A DNA stretch of 58,510 nt from an uncultured Verrucomicrobiota bacterium. Its GTDB lineage: Bacteria; Verrucomicrobiota; Kiritimatiellia; RFP12; UBA1067. The position numbers and the translations under genes were made by a program. The stretch is from assembly GCA_945834475.1 (NCBI GenBank), contig CAMAHK010000005.1, forward strand, positions 1 to 58,510, written 5' to 3'. The notes beneath the pieces were generated by a model. It made no database searches. It worked only from the letters and a program-made list of their open reading frames with translations, and was not told the DNA's origin. Below are positions 16,896-26,900 of this stretch, piece by piece. How positions within the stretch are numbered: position 1 is the first letter of the stretch; every line of letters starts with the position of its first letter.

Positions 16896-16904
16896 ATTAT
16901 ATCA
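16896..16904 (-). promoter_or_regulatory. extended -10 promoter (TGATATAAT) of accDA
   Basis: TGATATAAT on minus, 34 bases before the accD ATG. Confidence 0.7.
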
Positions 16905-16983
16905 CAAAATCGGCTGGCCTGACGACTCCCCTCAGCTCAATTTCCACGCGGCGGCGAGTAATGCTTGGTTCGGCAGATTCGGA

Positions 16984-17313
16984 TTAGGCCTTGACGATGA
17001 GGGCCATGAAGACGATGTCTTCGGTGCCCTTGACGTTGTCGAGACCGTGGCCCGAGCCGGAGGGCGTCCACGTCGAGTCGCCCGGCTTCACCATGCGCGT
17101 CGTGCCGTTGTCGTTGTACTCGCCCGAACCCGAGAGGATGAAATAACTCTCGCCCTCGCCGTGATGTTCGTGGTATCCGAGCGCCGAGCCAGCCGGGATC
17201 GTCACCTTCGCGTAGAGGCCGCACGTGTCACCGTACTCCGCTTCGTCGAGGATGCGCTCGATCTTGATTTCACCCTTGCCATTGGCACTCGGCAGACAAA
17301 ATACGCTTTTCAT
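16984..17313 (-). CDS. small cupin-domain protein
   Basis: A 109-residue single-domain cupin. Cupin motif 1 is IPAGSALGYHEHHGEGESYF (His, His, Glu metal ligands) and motif 2 lies around GDSTWTPSGSGHGLDN, with the last His. These small cupins bind a metal and may act as isomerases, sensors or sugar-binding proteins; the substrate is unknown. It is the last gene of the iscU-DUF1846-regulator-psd unit, 16 bases after psd. The start was set at 17313 from domain length; the upstream frame is psd antisense-like. Confidence 0.8.
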   Translation of the reverse strand: MKSVFCLPSANGKGEIKIERILDEAEYGDTCGLYAKVTIPAGSALGYHEHHGEGESYFILSGSGEYNDNGTTRMVKPGDSTWTPSGSGHGLDNVKGTEDIVFMALIVKA

Positions 17314-17329
17314 TTCAGTTTTCTTTCGT

Positions 17330-18274
17330 TTAAATTGCGATGCGCTCGCCGCAACGGACACGCGTTTCAAGTCCCGCCGCCGAATTCGCGACAAGATCGG
17401 CATCAAACCTAACCGCTCCCGCCGGCGCGATGAAAATGACCGTCGACCCGCCGAACTTGAAATAGCCCTTCTCGGTGCCCTTCTTCTGCTCCGCGCCCGA
17501 ATAGGTCTGCACGATCGTCCCCACGCCGAACGCACCCACGTCCACAAGCCAGAAGTCGCCGAACGCCGCCTTCGCTTTCACGATCTGCCGCTCGTTGTCG
17601 GCATAGACGTCGGGATACTTCACGAGTGCAATCGGATTCACCGAATGATACTTCCCCGGAATCACCTGCGCTTCGCCCTCGACCGTGCAGTCGCAGGGAA
17701 AGTGGAAGCGATGGTAATCGACCGGCGCCAAGCGAATGACGGCGATGTCGTAGGCACCGCTCCGTACCGCGGTGCGTCCCGCCCGCGGCGTCTCCAAGCT
17801 AGCCGAACCCTTCTGTGTCAGCGCCGCGGGCGAGACGCACCGCGGTACGGGGCTGAACACCTCCCGCAGCGACCGCACCGCGCCCTTGAGCGGGAACGGC
17901 GTTTCCGCGTCGGCGTTCAAGTAGAGCATGAGCCTGCCGTCGGCGGGCGAGACGAGACCCTCCCCGACGGGACGCGCCCCCGGCTTCAGATGCCGCGTGA
18001 AGAACTCGTTGAACGAGCCGTACGCCTCGACCGGCTTCTCGGCCTCGTCCACAAGGCACCCCGGAATCGACGCAAGCGAACGGATCGCCTTTTTCGACTT
18101 GGGCGAGTCATAGTACCTGCCCATCAGGGCGGAGACGAGCTTCGAGCCAAAGAGGACCGGCCAGAGCGTGCGCCCGAGCAGCGTCTCGTACGCAAACTTG
18201 AGCGCCCCGTCGCCCATCACCGATTCGGTGACGGTCTCGCCGGTCGAACGGTCGATATAGCGGATGGTGCCCAT
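17330..18274 (-). CDS. psd: phosphatidylserine decarboxylase proenzyme with in-frame repeat insert
   Basis: A 314-residue proenzyme that makes phosphatidylethanolamine. N-terminal FNEFFTRHLKPGARP and VSPADGRL, the catalytic region LAPVDYHRFHFPCDC, and the self-cleavage motif FGGST (LGST in E. coli, giving the pyruvoyl group) are all present. Between about residues 140 and 171 the protein carries an insert (from SPVPRCVS to GRTAVRSG) encoded by a 29-bp inverted repeat found elsewhere between genes. The core motifs on both sides are intact, so activity may survive. It lies 6 bases after the response-regulator gene. Confidence 0.9.
   Translation of the reverse strand: MGTIRYIDRSTGETVTESVMGDGALKFAYETLLGRTLWPVLFGSKLVSALMGRYYDSPKSKKAIRSLASIPGCLVDEAEKPVEAYGSFNEFFTRHLKPGARPVGEGLVSPADGRLMLYLNADAETPFPLKGAVRSLREVFSPVPRCVSPAALTQKGSASLETPRAGRTAVRSGAYDIAVIRLAPVDYHRFHFPCDCTVEGEAQVIPGKYHSVNPIALVKYPDVYADNERQIVKAKAAFGDFWLVDVGAFGVGTIVQTYSGAEQKKGTEKGYFKFGGSTVIFIAPAGAVRFDADLVANSAAGLETRVRCGERIAI
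17762..17849. repeat. inverted pair of the CCGTACCGCGG repeat inside psd
   Basis: Two 29-nt arms, 17762-17790 and 17821-17849, are inverted copies with one mismatch, separated by 30 nt. Each arm starts CCGTACCGCGGTGCGT and ends CCCGCGGCG on its own strand. The same arms are found at 20436-20464 and 20508-20536. The copy here is translated in frame within psd. Confidence 0.85.
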
Positions 18275-18280
18275 GATTTG

Positions 18281-18895
18281 TTAGCGCGTGAGGAAGCCGC
18301 GCTTGACGGCCAGGTTGACGGCTTCGGTGCGGTCATCCGCGCCGAGTTTATAGAAGATCCGCTTCAGATGCATCTTGACGCTGTTCTCGCTGATGCCGAG
18401 CTTCTCGCCAATCTGGCGGTTGCCGAGCCCGTCCGCGACGGCCGTGAGCACCTCCGCCTCGCGCGGCGAAAGGCCCTTCGCGCCTTTGCGCGTCTCGTAG
18501 ATGCGGCGGATGTCGTCGGACATGAAGACCTCGCCGTTCATCGCCAAGCGGATCGCCCGCAGGATCTGGTCGACATTTGCCTCCTTCTGCACGTACCCGA
18601 GCGCACCACATTCGATGGACTGGTAGACGTCCTCCTCGACGTCGCTCGTCGTGAGCATGACGACGCGTGCCTTCGGACGTGCCGCCAGGATGGCCTTGAG
18701 CGCCTCCACGCCACTCAAGTCGGGCATACGCACGTCGAGCAGCGTCACGTCGGGTTCGACCGTCGAGACAAACTGTGCGGCCCCGCGTCCCCCGCCGAAC
18801 TCGCCGACGAAGGACATCTCGGGATCGGACGCAAGCACGTACTTGAGTCCCGCACGGACGACCACGTGATCGTCGATGATGGCGACCTTGATCAT
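18281..18895 (-). CDS. NarL/FixJ-type response regulator with LuxR HTH
   Basis: A 204-residue two-component regulator. The receiver domain (1-120) has the acidic pair IIDDH, the phospho-acceptor Asp in LLDVRMPDLSG, the conserved Thr in VVMLTTSD and Lys in YVQKE. The C-terminal LuxR/GerE helix-turn-helix is GLSPREAEVLTAVADG, then NRQIGEKLGISENSVKMHLK. It would bind DNA when phosphorylated. No histidine kinase is next to it, so the signal is unknown. The gene is packed between the DUF1846 gene (1-bp gap) and psd (6-bp gap). Confidence 0.92.
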   Translation of the reverse strand: MIKVAIIDDHVVVRAGLKYVLASDPEMSFVGEFGGGRGAAQFVSTVEPDVTLLDVRMPDLSGVEALKAILAARPKARVVMLTTSDVEEDVYQSIECGALGYVQKEANVDQILRAIRLAMNGEVFMSDDIRRIYETRKGAKGLSPREAEVLTAVADGLGNRQIGEKLGISENSVKMHLKRIFYKLGADDRTEAVNLAVKRGFLTR

Positions 18896-18896
18896 C

Positions 18897-20417
18897 TTAC
18901 TGCTGTCCGTTGAAAAGCTGGGTGGAGGCGTAGTACGGGTCGGACGTGTAGCGGCACGCGAGACGGCGGAGGCCCGCTTCGTCGCCCGGCGTCACGAGGT
19001 GCGTCATGTGCACTTCGCATGTCGCGAGCTCCGTGAGCTTCTCCATCGCGAGCTGCGCCGCGGGATTCGTCGTCGCCGAGATCGCGAGCGCGATCAGCGC
19101 CTCGTCGAGGTTGAGCGAGGTGTAGCCGCCCTTGAGGATGTCGTGCTTCATGTGCGCGACGGACTGTAGGATCGACGGCGCCAGGAGCGGCAGGCGGTCC
19201 GGAATGCCCGCGAGCTTCTTGATCGCGTTGAGGATCACCGCCGAGCACGCATGGAGCTCGTCGGAGTTCCGTCCCGTCACGATCTCACCCGACTTGAGCT
19301 GAATCGCCGCGGCCGACACGATGCGGCCGCCTTCCTTGCCCTTGCCCTGCTGACGCGCCGACTCGGCCGCGCCGCGCGCCGCGAGGGCGACGAGACGGTC
19401 CTCGGTCTTGAGTCCGAGCGAATCCATCAGCATCTTCGCGCGGTTGAGCGAATCGAGGTCGGTCGCCCCCTCGGCGTAGAGGCACTGGTAGCGCATATAG
19501 CGGCGGATGACCTCCTGCTTCGAGGCCTCCTGCACGACCGCGTCATCGACAATGCCGAAGCCGATACGGTTGACGCCCATGTCCGTCGGCGACTTGTAGG
19601 GACACTCCCCGCCCGTCATCTTCTCCCAAATCGTCTTGAGAAGCGGATACGCGTCGACGTCGCGGTTGTAGTTGACGGTGGTCTGTCCATACGCCGCGAG
19701 GTGATACGGATCGATCATGTTCTTGTCGTTCAGGTCGACCGTCGCCGCCTCGTACGCGACGTTGAGCGGATGGTGGAGCGGCATGTTCCACACGGGGAAG
19801 CTCTCGAACTTCGAGTAGCCCGCGAGCTTGCCGTTCTTGTACTCATGGTAAATCTGGCTGAGGCACGTCGCGAACTTGCCCGACCCGGGACCCGGCGCGG
19901 TGACGACGACGATCGGACGCTCCGCTGGGATGTAGTCGTTCTTGCCGTAGCCCTCGTCCGAAACGACCGTGTCAATGTCGGAAGGATAGCCCTGGGTCTT
20001 GTAGTGGTAGTAGACCTTGACGCCGCGGCCCTCGAGCTTCGAGCGGAACTGCTTCGCCGCCGTCTGTCCCTCGTAACGCGTGATGACGACGCCGCGCACG
20101 AGAAGCCCGAGCGCCGTGAGATCGTCGATGAGCTTCATCGCGTCATCGGCGTACGAAATGCCGAAGTCCGCGCGCATCTTCTTGCGCTCGATGTCGCCGG
20201 AATAGATGCAGAGGATGACTTCCGCCTGGTCCTTCAGCGTCTGCAGGAGCCGGAGCTTCACGTTCGGGTGGTATCCGGGAAGGCACCGCGCCGCGTGGAA
20301 GTCGTTCATCAGTTTGCCCCCGAACTCGAGGTAAAGGCGACCGTACTTGCCCGCGCGGCGACGAATCTCCTCCGACTGCTCCGCGAGATACTTCTCGTTG
20401 TCAAAGCCCTGTTTCAT
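18897..20417 (-). CDS. DUF1846-family protein
   Basis: A 506-residue member of a conserved family (about 500 residues) whose biochemical role is not established. Typical segments: FDNEKYLAEQSEEI, YLEFGGKLMNDFHAARCLPG near the start, ITRYEGQTAAKQFR, IVVVTAPGPGSGKFATCLSQ (a nucleotide-binding-like glycine loop), and KSPTDMGVNRIGFGIVDD. Cytoplasmic; no signal peptide. The start at 20417 is set by GGGAAAG and the family N-terminus; the region upstream holds palindromic repeats. Its tight linkage to a response regulator may be operonic only. Confidence 0.88.
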   Translation of the reverse strand: MKQGFDNEKYLAEQSEEIRRRAGKYGRLYLEFGGKLMNDFHAARCLPGYHPNVKLRLLQTLKDQAEVILCIYSGDIERKKMRADFGISYADDAMKLIDDLTALGLLVRGVVITRYEGQTAAKQFRSKLEGRGVKVYYHYKTQGYPSDIDTVVSDEGYGKNDYIPAERPIVVVTAPGPGSGKFATCLSQIYHEYKNGKLAGYSKFESFPVWNMPLHHPLNVAYEAATVDLNDKNMIDPYHLAAYGQTTVNYNRDVDAYPLLKTIWEKMTGGECPYKSPTDMGVNRIGFGIVDDAVVQEASKQEVIRRYMRYQCLYAEGATDLDSLNRAKMLMDSLGLKTEDRLVALAARGAAESARQQGKGKEGGRIVSAAAIQLKSGEIVTGRNSDELHACSAVILNAIKKLAGIPDRLPLLAPSILQSVAHMKHDILKGGYTSLNLDEALIALAISATTNPAAQLAMEKLTELATCEVHMTHLVTPGDEAGLRRLACRYTSDPYYASTQLFNGQQ

Positions 20418-20435
20418 AAAATCTTTCCCTGTCGA

Positions 20436-20536
20436 CGCCGCGGGCGAGGACGCACCGCGGTACAGACTTCCGCCAACCCCGCACCGCGGTACAGACTTCC
20501 GCCAACCCCGTACCGCGGTGCGTCTCGCCCGCGGCA
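20436..20536. repeat. cluster of CCGTACCGCGG repeats between iscU-like and DUF1846 genes
   Basis: Inverted arms at 20436-20464 and 20508-20536 match those inside psd. Between and partly within them lies a 29-nt unit repeated exactly twice in tandem (20452-20480 and 20481-20509, beginning GCACCGCGGTACAGAC). The cluster sits in a 130-bp intergenic gap of an operon, so it would be transcribed as a hairpin. Confidence 0.85.
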
Positions 20537-20547
20537 CTCACCCAGAA

Positions 20548-21111
20548 CTACCGGCCCATCTCCTTGAGGATTGCCTCGATCTTGCCCTTGCAGCGTCCGC
20601 AGCCGCCGCCCGCCTTCGTGAAGTTCGTCACTTCCTCGACCGTGGTGAGCTGGTTCTCAGTGATCACGCGGCGCACCTCGTTCTCCGAGACGTTGTAGCA
20701 CGTGCAAAGCAACTCTTCCTCGAGATTCTTGTCGGTGTTCTTGCCCGTCTCGTAGTTCTTGATCGCCGCCTCCATCGCCTCGCGGCCCATCACGGAGCAG
20801 TGCATCTTCTGCGGCGGAAGGCCGCCCAGGTAGTCCGCGATCTGCTGGTTCGTGATCGTCTTCGCCTCGTCGAGCGTCTTGCCGATGACCATCTCGGTCA
20901 GGGCCGAGCTGGACGCAATCGCGCTCGCACAGCCGAAGGTCTGGAATTTCGCTTCGCAAATCTTGCCGTCCGGTCCCAGTTTGAACTGAAACTTGAGCGC
21001 ATCGCCGCACGCGAGCGACCCCACCGTCGCCTCGCCGTCCGGATTGTCAATCTTGCCCACATTCCGGGGATTCCGGAAGTGGTCCATCATCTTTTCAGAA
21101 TAGTCCCACAT
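20548..21111 (-). CDS. IscU/NifU-N scaffold fused to BFD [2Fe-2S] domain
   Basis: A 187-residue iron-sulfur assembly protein. Residues 1-125 are an IscU-type scaffold with its three Cys in LACGDALK, TFGCASAI and KMHCSVMG. Residues 130-187 are a BFD-like [2Fe-2S] domain with CTCYNVSE and GGGCGRCKGKI. It resembles NifU without the C-terminal Nfu domain. It would build clusters for enzymes such as the hydrogenase. No cysteine desulfurase is adjacent. The promoter is so close that the transcript leader would be only about 4 nt. Confidence 0.92.
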   Translation of the reverse strand: MWDYSEKMMDHFRNPRNVGKIDNPDGEATVGSLACGDALKFQFKLGPDGKICEAKFQTFGCASAIASSSALTEMVIGKTLDEAKTITNQQIADYLGGLPPQKMHCSVMGREAMEAAIKNYETGKNTDKNLEEELLCTCYNVSENEVRRVITENQLTTVEEVTNFTKAGGGCGRCKGKIEAILKEMGR

Positions 21112-21121
21112 ACGAGCAAGT

Positions 21122-21130
21122 ATTATATCA
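21122..21130 (-). promoter_or_regulatory. extended -10 promoter (TGATATAAT) overlapping the mannosidase stop codon
   Basis: TGATATAAT on minus; the TGA is also the stop codon of the upstream GH2 gene (21128-21130). The -10 box ends 11 bases before the ATG. Confidence 0.65.
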
Positions 21131-23617
21131 AAAATTGCGCTGTGCGGAACAGGAAGCCGTCGTCAGGTCGCCGAGGTGCATGACCGTGAGCGCCGCCTTG
21201 AAGGCTTCGGACGTCACGTTGCCTTTCGGCGTGAAAGTGAGGACGCGCGGCGTCGACGGCACGAGCGTGATCGCGTTGTCGTCAAACTCGCCCGGAATCC
21301 CCTTCGCGTTCGCCCACACCCAGTACGCGGGTTTGTCCGTCGAGAGGATCACGCGGAAGCCGTCCACCTCGACCTTGACGTTCGCCTGCGGGAGCGCCAC
21401 ATCGTTGTAACGCTGCCGCACCGGGAAGTTCTCCGCGTAGACGTTGCCAATGAAGGCGAGGCGCAACGCCGAGGTCGGACGCACCTCGGCCGTGCCGACG
21501 ACCTGGGCCGAGCCCGCCGGAATCGTCGCGTGCGCAATCTTCACCGTCTTCTCCTTGCCGCCGTCAAACGGCGAATAGACCGCGACAATGTCGCCCTCGA
21601 TCGGCTTGTCCGTATCGTTGACGACCCGCACGGTGTCGTCGGGTGCGAGCACGACGTGCACGGGCTCGAAGAAGCGCTTCGCGAGATACTGGAGCGGCTT
21701 CCATTTGTTCACGACCGTCCCAGGCACATATTCCGTCGAGCTCCAGCTCGCGACCGGCCAGTTGTCGTTGAGCTGCCAGTAGAGCGTCCCCATGCAGCGC
21801 GGCTGCTCGGAGCGCCAGGCGTCGACCGCCATCTGAATCGCCATCGCCTGCTGGAACTGCGAGAGCAGGAGCTCGGAAGCGACATCCTTCACGGGATGGA
21901 AATAGCGCTCCATCGTCTCGCGGATGCGGCGGTTGCCGCCCGGGTTCTTCTGGTGCCACTCGAATTCGGGCGCCTTCGCGAGAATCTGCTCGCGCGTCGC
22001 GAACGTCTCGGCGACTTCCAACGACGGGAAGCTCTGGTAGCCGAACTCGCTGCAGAAGCGCGGCTTGAAGTTGTAGTAGTTGTCGAAGGGACTGTTCTCG
22101 TGCCAGACCGTCCAGTTGTGCATGTCGCCCTTCGAGTCGTCCTTCCAGGCATTGCCGAAGTCCCCGGGACCGCAACACGGCGAGCTCGGCCAGTACGTGC
22201 GCGTCGGGTCATAGCGCTTGACGAGTTCGTCCTGCATCTTCGAGCGCGCGACCCAGCAGGCGGTGTAGTACGGAAGGTCCTTCTTCGTCTCGTCGAACCA
22301 CTTGATCGCCCCGAGGCACTCGTTGTCGCCGCACCAGAGCGCGATAGACGCATGGTCGCGCAGGCGCTTGAGCTGATGCTTGAGTTCGCCGCGCACCTCG
22401 TCGAGGAACCAGTCCTCCGCCGGATAGACCGCGCACGAGTGCATCATGTCGTGCCATAGGAGAATGCCCATCTCGTCGCAAAGGTCGTAGAAGCAATCCT
22501 TCTCGTACTGCCCGCCGCCCCAGACGCGAATCATGTTCATGTTCGACGCCTTCGCGCTCGCCAGAAGATCGCGGTAGCGCGCGGGCGTCTGCTCGTTCTC
22601 GTACGCCGAGCAGGGAATCCAGTTCGCGCCCTTCATGAAAAGCCGCCGTCCGTTCACGCGGAAAACAAGCGAGAGCTCGTCCTTCCCGTCGGCGGACACG
22701 GTCTTCTCGTTCAGCACCTCGACCTTGCGGAGGCCGATGCGGTGATTGGTTGTTGGCTGTTGGTGATCGGTTGTTGGTGAAACGACCTTGCCGTTGTCGG
22801 CAAGCGAGTAGGTATAGAAGCGCTGCTCGCCCGCGCCGTTCGGCCACCAGAGGGGCGGATTGTCGATCTCGACAACATTCGTCACGCAAGTTCCGTCGCT
22901 CAGGTCGGCGAAGACGGTGAGCGTACAGTGCGAGAAGTCGGCGTTGAAATCCTGCGTCGAGTAGACATAGTCGACGCGCGGCTTGTCTGTCGCGATCAGC
23001 TTCACCGTGCCGCAGAAGCCGACGGCCTGCACCGACGGACCCCAGTCCCAACCGGCGTGACACGCGGGCTTGCGGATGAGCGCCTGGTTCTTCGACCACT
23101 GGACGTTGGACATCGGGAACGGACGACCCACCTTCTCGCGGCGCTTGTCGGCTTCCTTCTCGGGACTCCGGAAGACGCCTTCGATGCGGTTCTCACCCGC
23201 CCTCAGGTACGGCTTCACGTCGAACGTGTAACGCTGGAACCGGTCGAACGTCTCGCCGACGGTCGCACCGTTCACCTTGATCGTCGCGAACGTGTCGCAG
23301 TCCTCAAGTCGTAGCACAACGTCTTTCTTCGCGAGAAACGCCGCGTCGACCGTGAACGACCGTGCGACCGACCAATCGGCCTGACCGATCCAGAGGTTCG
23401 CGACCTCATTCGTGCCCGTGAACGAATCGGCAATGACCCCGAGCTTCAAAAGCGCACACGTGACGTCACCCGGCACCGCACACGGATATTCCGTCTGCAG
23501 CGTCGCAATGTCGCCCGGATAAATCCGCTTCGCCTGCCACTCACCCGCCAAGTCGAGTTCCGCCGCGCGAACACCCCCCGCCGCAACAACAATCGCCAAC
23601 AACAGATTTCTTTTCAT
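21128..23617 (-). CDS. secreted beta-mannosidase, GH2
   Basis: An 829-residue glycoside hydrolase with signal peptide (RNLLLAIVVAAGGVRA). Residues 20-200 are the sugar-binding jelly roll ending in LIRKPACHAGWDWGPS, a beta-mannosidase hallmark. The barrel has NMIRVWGGGQYE, the acid/base Glu in WCGDNECLG and the nucleophile Glu in FCSEFGYQSFP. C-terminal beta domains follow. It would remove terminal beta-mannose in the periplasm. Between the jelly roll and barrel, a low-complexity insert PTTDHQQPTTNH is encoded by GTTGGT-type repeats (22740-22780). It has its own TGGTATAAT promoter. Confidence 0.92.
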   Translation of the reverse strand: MKRNLLLAIVVAAGGVRAAELDLAGEWQAKRIYPGDIATLQTEYPCAVPGDVTCALLKLGVIADSFTGTNEVANLWIGQADWSVARSFTVDAAFLAKKDVVLRLEDCDTFATIKVNGATVGETFDRFQRYTFDVKPYLRAGENRIEGVFRSPEKEADKRREKVGRPFPMSNVQWSKNQALIRKPACHAGWDWGPSVQAVGFCGTVKLIATDKPRVDYVYSTQDFNADFSHCTLTVFADLSDGTCVTNVVEIDNPPLWWPNGAGEQRFYTYSLADNGKVVSPTTDHQQPTTNHRIGLRKVEVLNEKTVSADGKDELSLVFRVNGRRLFMKGANWIPCSAYENEQTPARYRDLLASAKASNMNMIRVWGGGQYEKDCFYDLCDEMGILLWHDMMHSCAVYPAEDWFLDEVRGELKHQLKRLRDHASIALWCGDNECLGAIKWFDETKKDLPYYTACWVARSKMQDELVKRYDPTRTYWPSSPCCGPGDFGNAWKDDSKGDMHNWTVWHENSPFDNYYNFKPRFCSEFGYQSFPSLEVAETFATREQILAKAPEFEWHQKNPGGNRRIRETMERYFHPVKDVASELLLSQFQQAMAIQMAVDAWRSEQPRCMGTLYWQLNDNWPVASWSSTEYVPGTVVNKWKPLQYLAKRFFEPVHVVLAPDDTVRVVNDTDKPIEGDIVAVYSPFDGGKEKTVKIAHATIPAGSAQVVGTAEVRPTSALRLAFIGNVYAENFPVRQRYNDVALPQANVKVEVDGFRVILSTDKPAYWVWANAKGIPGEFDDNAITLVPSTPRVLTFTPKGNVTSEAFKAALTVMHLGDLTTASCSAQRNF

Positions 23618-23918
23618 ATGGATTCTTTTCTCAATTCAAAATGACACCAGCCAATTATACCAAAATCGTCGACCCCAGAGCGGAACGCAAGCGCAAACTC
23701 AAAAGGAACGTTTACTCCGTCGCCAATCGCCCCCGCGAATTCCAAGCAGGGACGCCAAGATTCCCGTGAGGGTACGAGAACCGTCCGCCCCAGCAGGTAG
23801 GGCGGCCTCGATGAGGCCGCCGCACCCCAACGCACTCAACCATCCGCGATATTCGACGGATTACCCCCACCACGCCAACCGCACCATAGGGGTCAGTTCC
23901 TCGCCGCCTCCATTAAAG
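23618..23918. other. 300-bp intergenic gap with promoter and a palindromic repeat
   Basis: It holds the mannosidase promoter (23654-23662) and a 9-bp GC-rich hairpin (23801-23809 with 23813-23821, loop GAT), a third type of small palindrome in this window. Short open frames here look non-coding. Nothing else is seen. Confidence 0.6.
23654..23662 (-). promoter_or_regulatory. extended -10 promoter (TGGTATAAT) of the GH2 gene
   Basis: TGGTATAAT on minus, 37 bases before the mannosidase ATG. Confidence 0.7.
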
Positions 23919-26900
23919 TCACCTACAACCAACAACGTCGTCACAGACGACATCCTTCCCCTCCGCACCGATAATCCTGACATCCTTCAGCATGACATTG
24001 TCCGCATGACGAATGTAAAGCCCCCGAGTCGGCAACATGCCGAATGTGTTGCCCTCAGGATAATTCCCTTCGCGTTCCGGTACGGGATTCGCCGCCGGAG
24101 GAGACTTTCCGGGCTTGCAGACAAGTGTCACGTTCTCCAACCGAACATCGCGCGGACGGCAGCCTTCGACGCCGGTGATGGAACTCGCGACAAACGACTC
24201 GGCGACCGCCTTCACATCGGCAATGAGGATGTCTCGCAGAATGCGCCGATTGCTCGGCGGCGTGCCGCAACTCCGCCCTGTGCGCGTTCCACCACGGACG
24301 AAGATCGGCACCATCATTCCCTTGATGTCGAAACCTCGGCAGGTGATTCCGGACACCTCCCCGCCGTCCACGCATTCGATGGCGATCCCCGCCATCCCTG
24401 CCAGCTCCTCTGGGCCTCCCGGCCACTCGCGCGTCCGGTTGTACAGAAACCACGGCTCGCCCCGGTGCGGACCGACGCGCGAGATAAAGTCTCGTCGCGG
24501 AGCCTCCGTGCGACAGTTCTCGAAAAGAACACTTCGAACGCTACCGTGGCTCGCAGTCCCGATCTTGAACGCATTGCAATTGGAGCGCCCGACACATCGC
24601 CGAACAGTCACGTTCTCCATCACGAACCCGGGATCGTTCGACTTAAGGCAAAAGGCATCATCCCCCGAATCGACGTCACAGTCCTCGATCAGCACGTTCC
24701 GCGCCTCTATGTCAAAACCATCGTTATTGGCGTTCGCATGGCTGTCTATCCGTACACGCCGCGCAACGACATTCTCACAGCATTTAAACACAACACCCCA
24801 GCTGGCCGCATCTCGCAACAGGAAATCCCCCAAACGGACATTGCGACAATTTGCAAAGAAAATTCCACAGGGGCGCCCCAGTTCACCTCCTCCTCTGCAA
24901 TCTTTCGGCTGCGGCCAAGCTCGCCCATTTCCATAAATCTCCCCAATACCCGTCACGGAGACGTTCGTCACGCCAACGGCTGAGACAACGGCACACCATG
25001 TCCTCTCGGAAAAGGGCAGATTCGTCGTCTGATAGTTCTCAAGACCGACGACACCCTCCAGTACGGAATCTTTCTGGAGATGGAGTTCAACATTGCTTCT
25101 CAGTGAAAGCTGCCCTACCGGATGTCGTCCCGGGGGAATATCAACCCGTCCGCCTCTTTTCGCCGCAGCATCTATCATCGCCTGCCAATGAGAAGTCTCA
25201 GTGGGTCCGAACAGGCGATCCCGCCCCAGCGAGTCCGTCATCTCAAAGACAAGGAGTCCCCCCTTCATCAGATCATCATGACGCAAAACAGGTCCGAGAA
25301 TCTCCCTGTCATTCAACGTCACGCGGCGAACAAAGAGATTCTTTTCCGAAAGTCCTCTCGCAACGACCGTCAGAACCTTGCCTTTCGGAAGCCGAAGCCG
25401 CACTTCCGGCAACTGCGGCGCCCCTATCACATAATCACCACCGCAAGGATCACACGGATAGAAGCCAAGGCAGGAAAAAACATACCAGGCACTCATCTGC
25501 CCGCAATCCTCATTTCCGCAGCACCCGTCCGCGCGACCCGTATAATAGGTTCGGCAAATCATCCGTACGACCTCAGCCGTACGGTCAGGACGGCCTGCCA
25601 GCGCATAGAGATAGGCAATATGATGCCCGGGCTCATTCGCGTGTTCATACCGTCCAAAGGGCGGCGCGCCTTCGTTCGTCTCGAACACGCGCAAGCGCAG
25701 TTCGCCAGTAACAGCCGACACCGGATGCGCAAAAAAACGGTCAAGCTTGGCGACGAACGCATCGCGTCCGCCGGCCAACTCGATTTGCCTTTCGACATCA
25801 TGCTGCGCATTGAACGTGTAAACCCAGGCGTCGGCTTCGGTACAGTCATACGGATTGGTTTCATTCGCGCGACGGAACTCGTCAAACGGAAAACGCCAAC
25901 GCCCCGTCGCGTCTCGGCCACGCACAAGTCCATAGGCGGAGTCATAATTGTTCGTCCAAAGATGCGAGCGTCTGGAAAAATCGGCCGCCACTGCGGAAAG
26001 CCCCCTTGCCGCAGACATCCTCGCGGCGCAAGACGCGTCATAACAGTATTCCAGGAGACGTGAGACCGGCTCCCGGCCGATGCGGTCAATTGGATAATAT
26101 CCGAACTCATCCAGCATGGGCCAATCCTCCTTGCGCTTCCCCGGATGAAGAACCGTCAGCGAATTCGTCACGGCCTCAAAGGCAAGATCGCGATCAAAGC
26201 CATCGACCCCCTTGAGATATGCATCAACCACGCACGGCACGGAATGGTTGCCGATCATGCAGAAGTTCTCACTCCCGACATACTCCCAGACCGGAAGATA
26301 GCCGCGTTCGCGATAGCTCCTGAGCATTGATGCGACGAAGCGCCCCGAAAGTTCCGGTGCAAAAATCGTATAGAGCGGAAATGCCGCGCGATACGTGTCC
26401 CAGGTCGAGAAAGTCGAGAAACGAGACGCTCCATCATCCTCCATTTCATTCGGCTGCTGAAATGCCCGATAGAGGGCCGTGTAGAAAACACGTAGGCTCG
26501 TCTCGTCCGCACCCGACACCGAGCAACGCGAGAGCCATCGCTCCCACTCCGCACATGCCGCCGCACGGACCGCATCAAAACTTCCGCCGCCTTCCGCCGC
26601 CAGATTGCGACGGGCGCCTATCTCGTCATGATTCGAAAGCGCCACCCGCACCTCAAGCGGCTCCCCTTCCCGCAAATCGAAGTCAAGCACATACCGATCG
26701 GCCTTTTCACCCGGATTGCGCAAAAGACGTTCGGCCCTCGTCCACATCCGATTGAAACGAACCGCAAATCCACAAGTTCGCGAAATCCAGGCCTGCGTGT
26801 GGTTACAGCCCTCAAGCGATCGGCCATCGGCGTTTAGGCGACTCATCGCATTTGTCACATGATTATGAATCGTGGCGTCTGGACGATGGACAAGCCCCGC

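Noticed and set aside
17225..18913. A 562-codon plus-strand frame over psd and the response regulator
   Set aside because: Antisense shadow; no domain or ribosome site, while the minus-strand genes are clear.
23614..23835. A 73-codon minus-strand frame before the GH2 gene
   Set aside because: It crosses the promoter and a palindromic repeat, overlaps the real start and resembles no protein.
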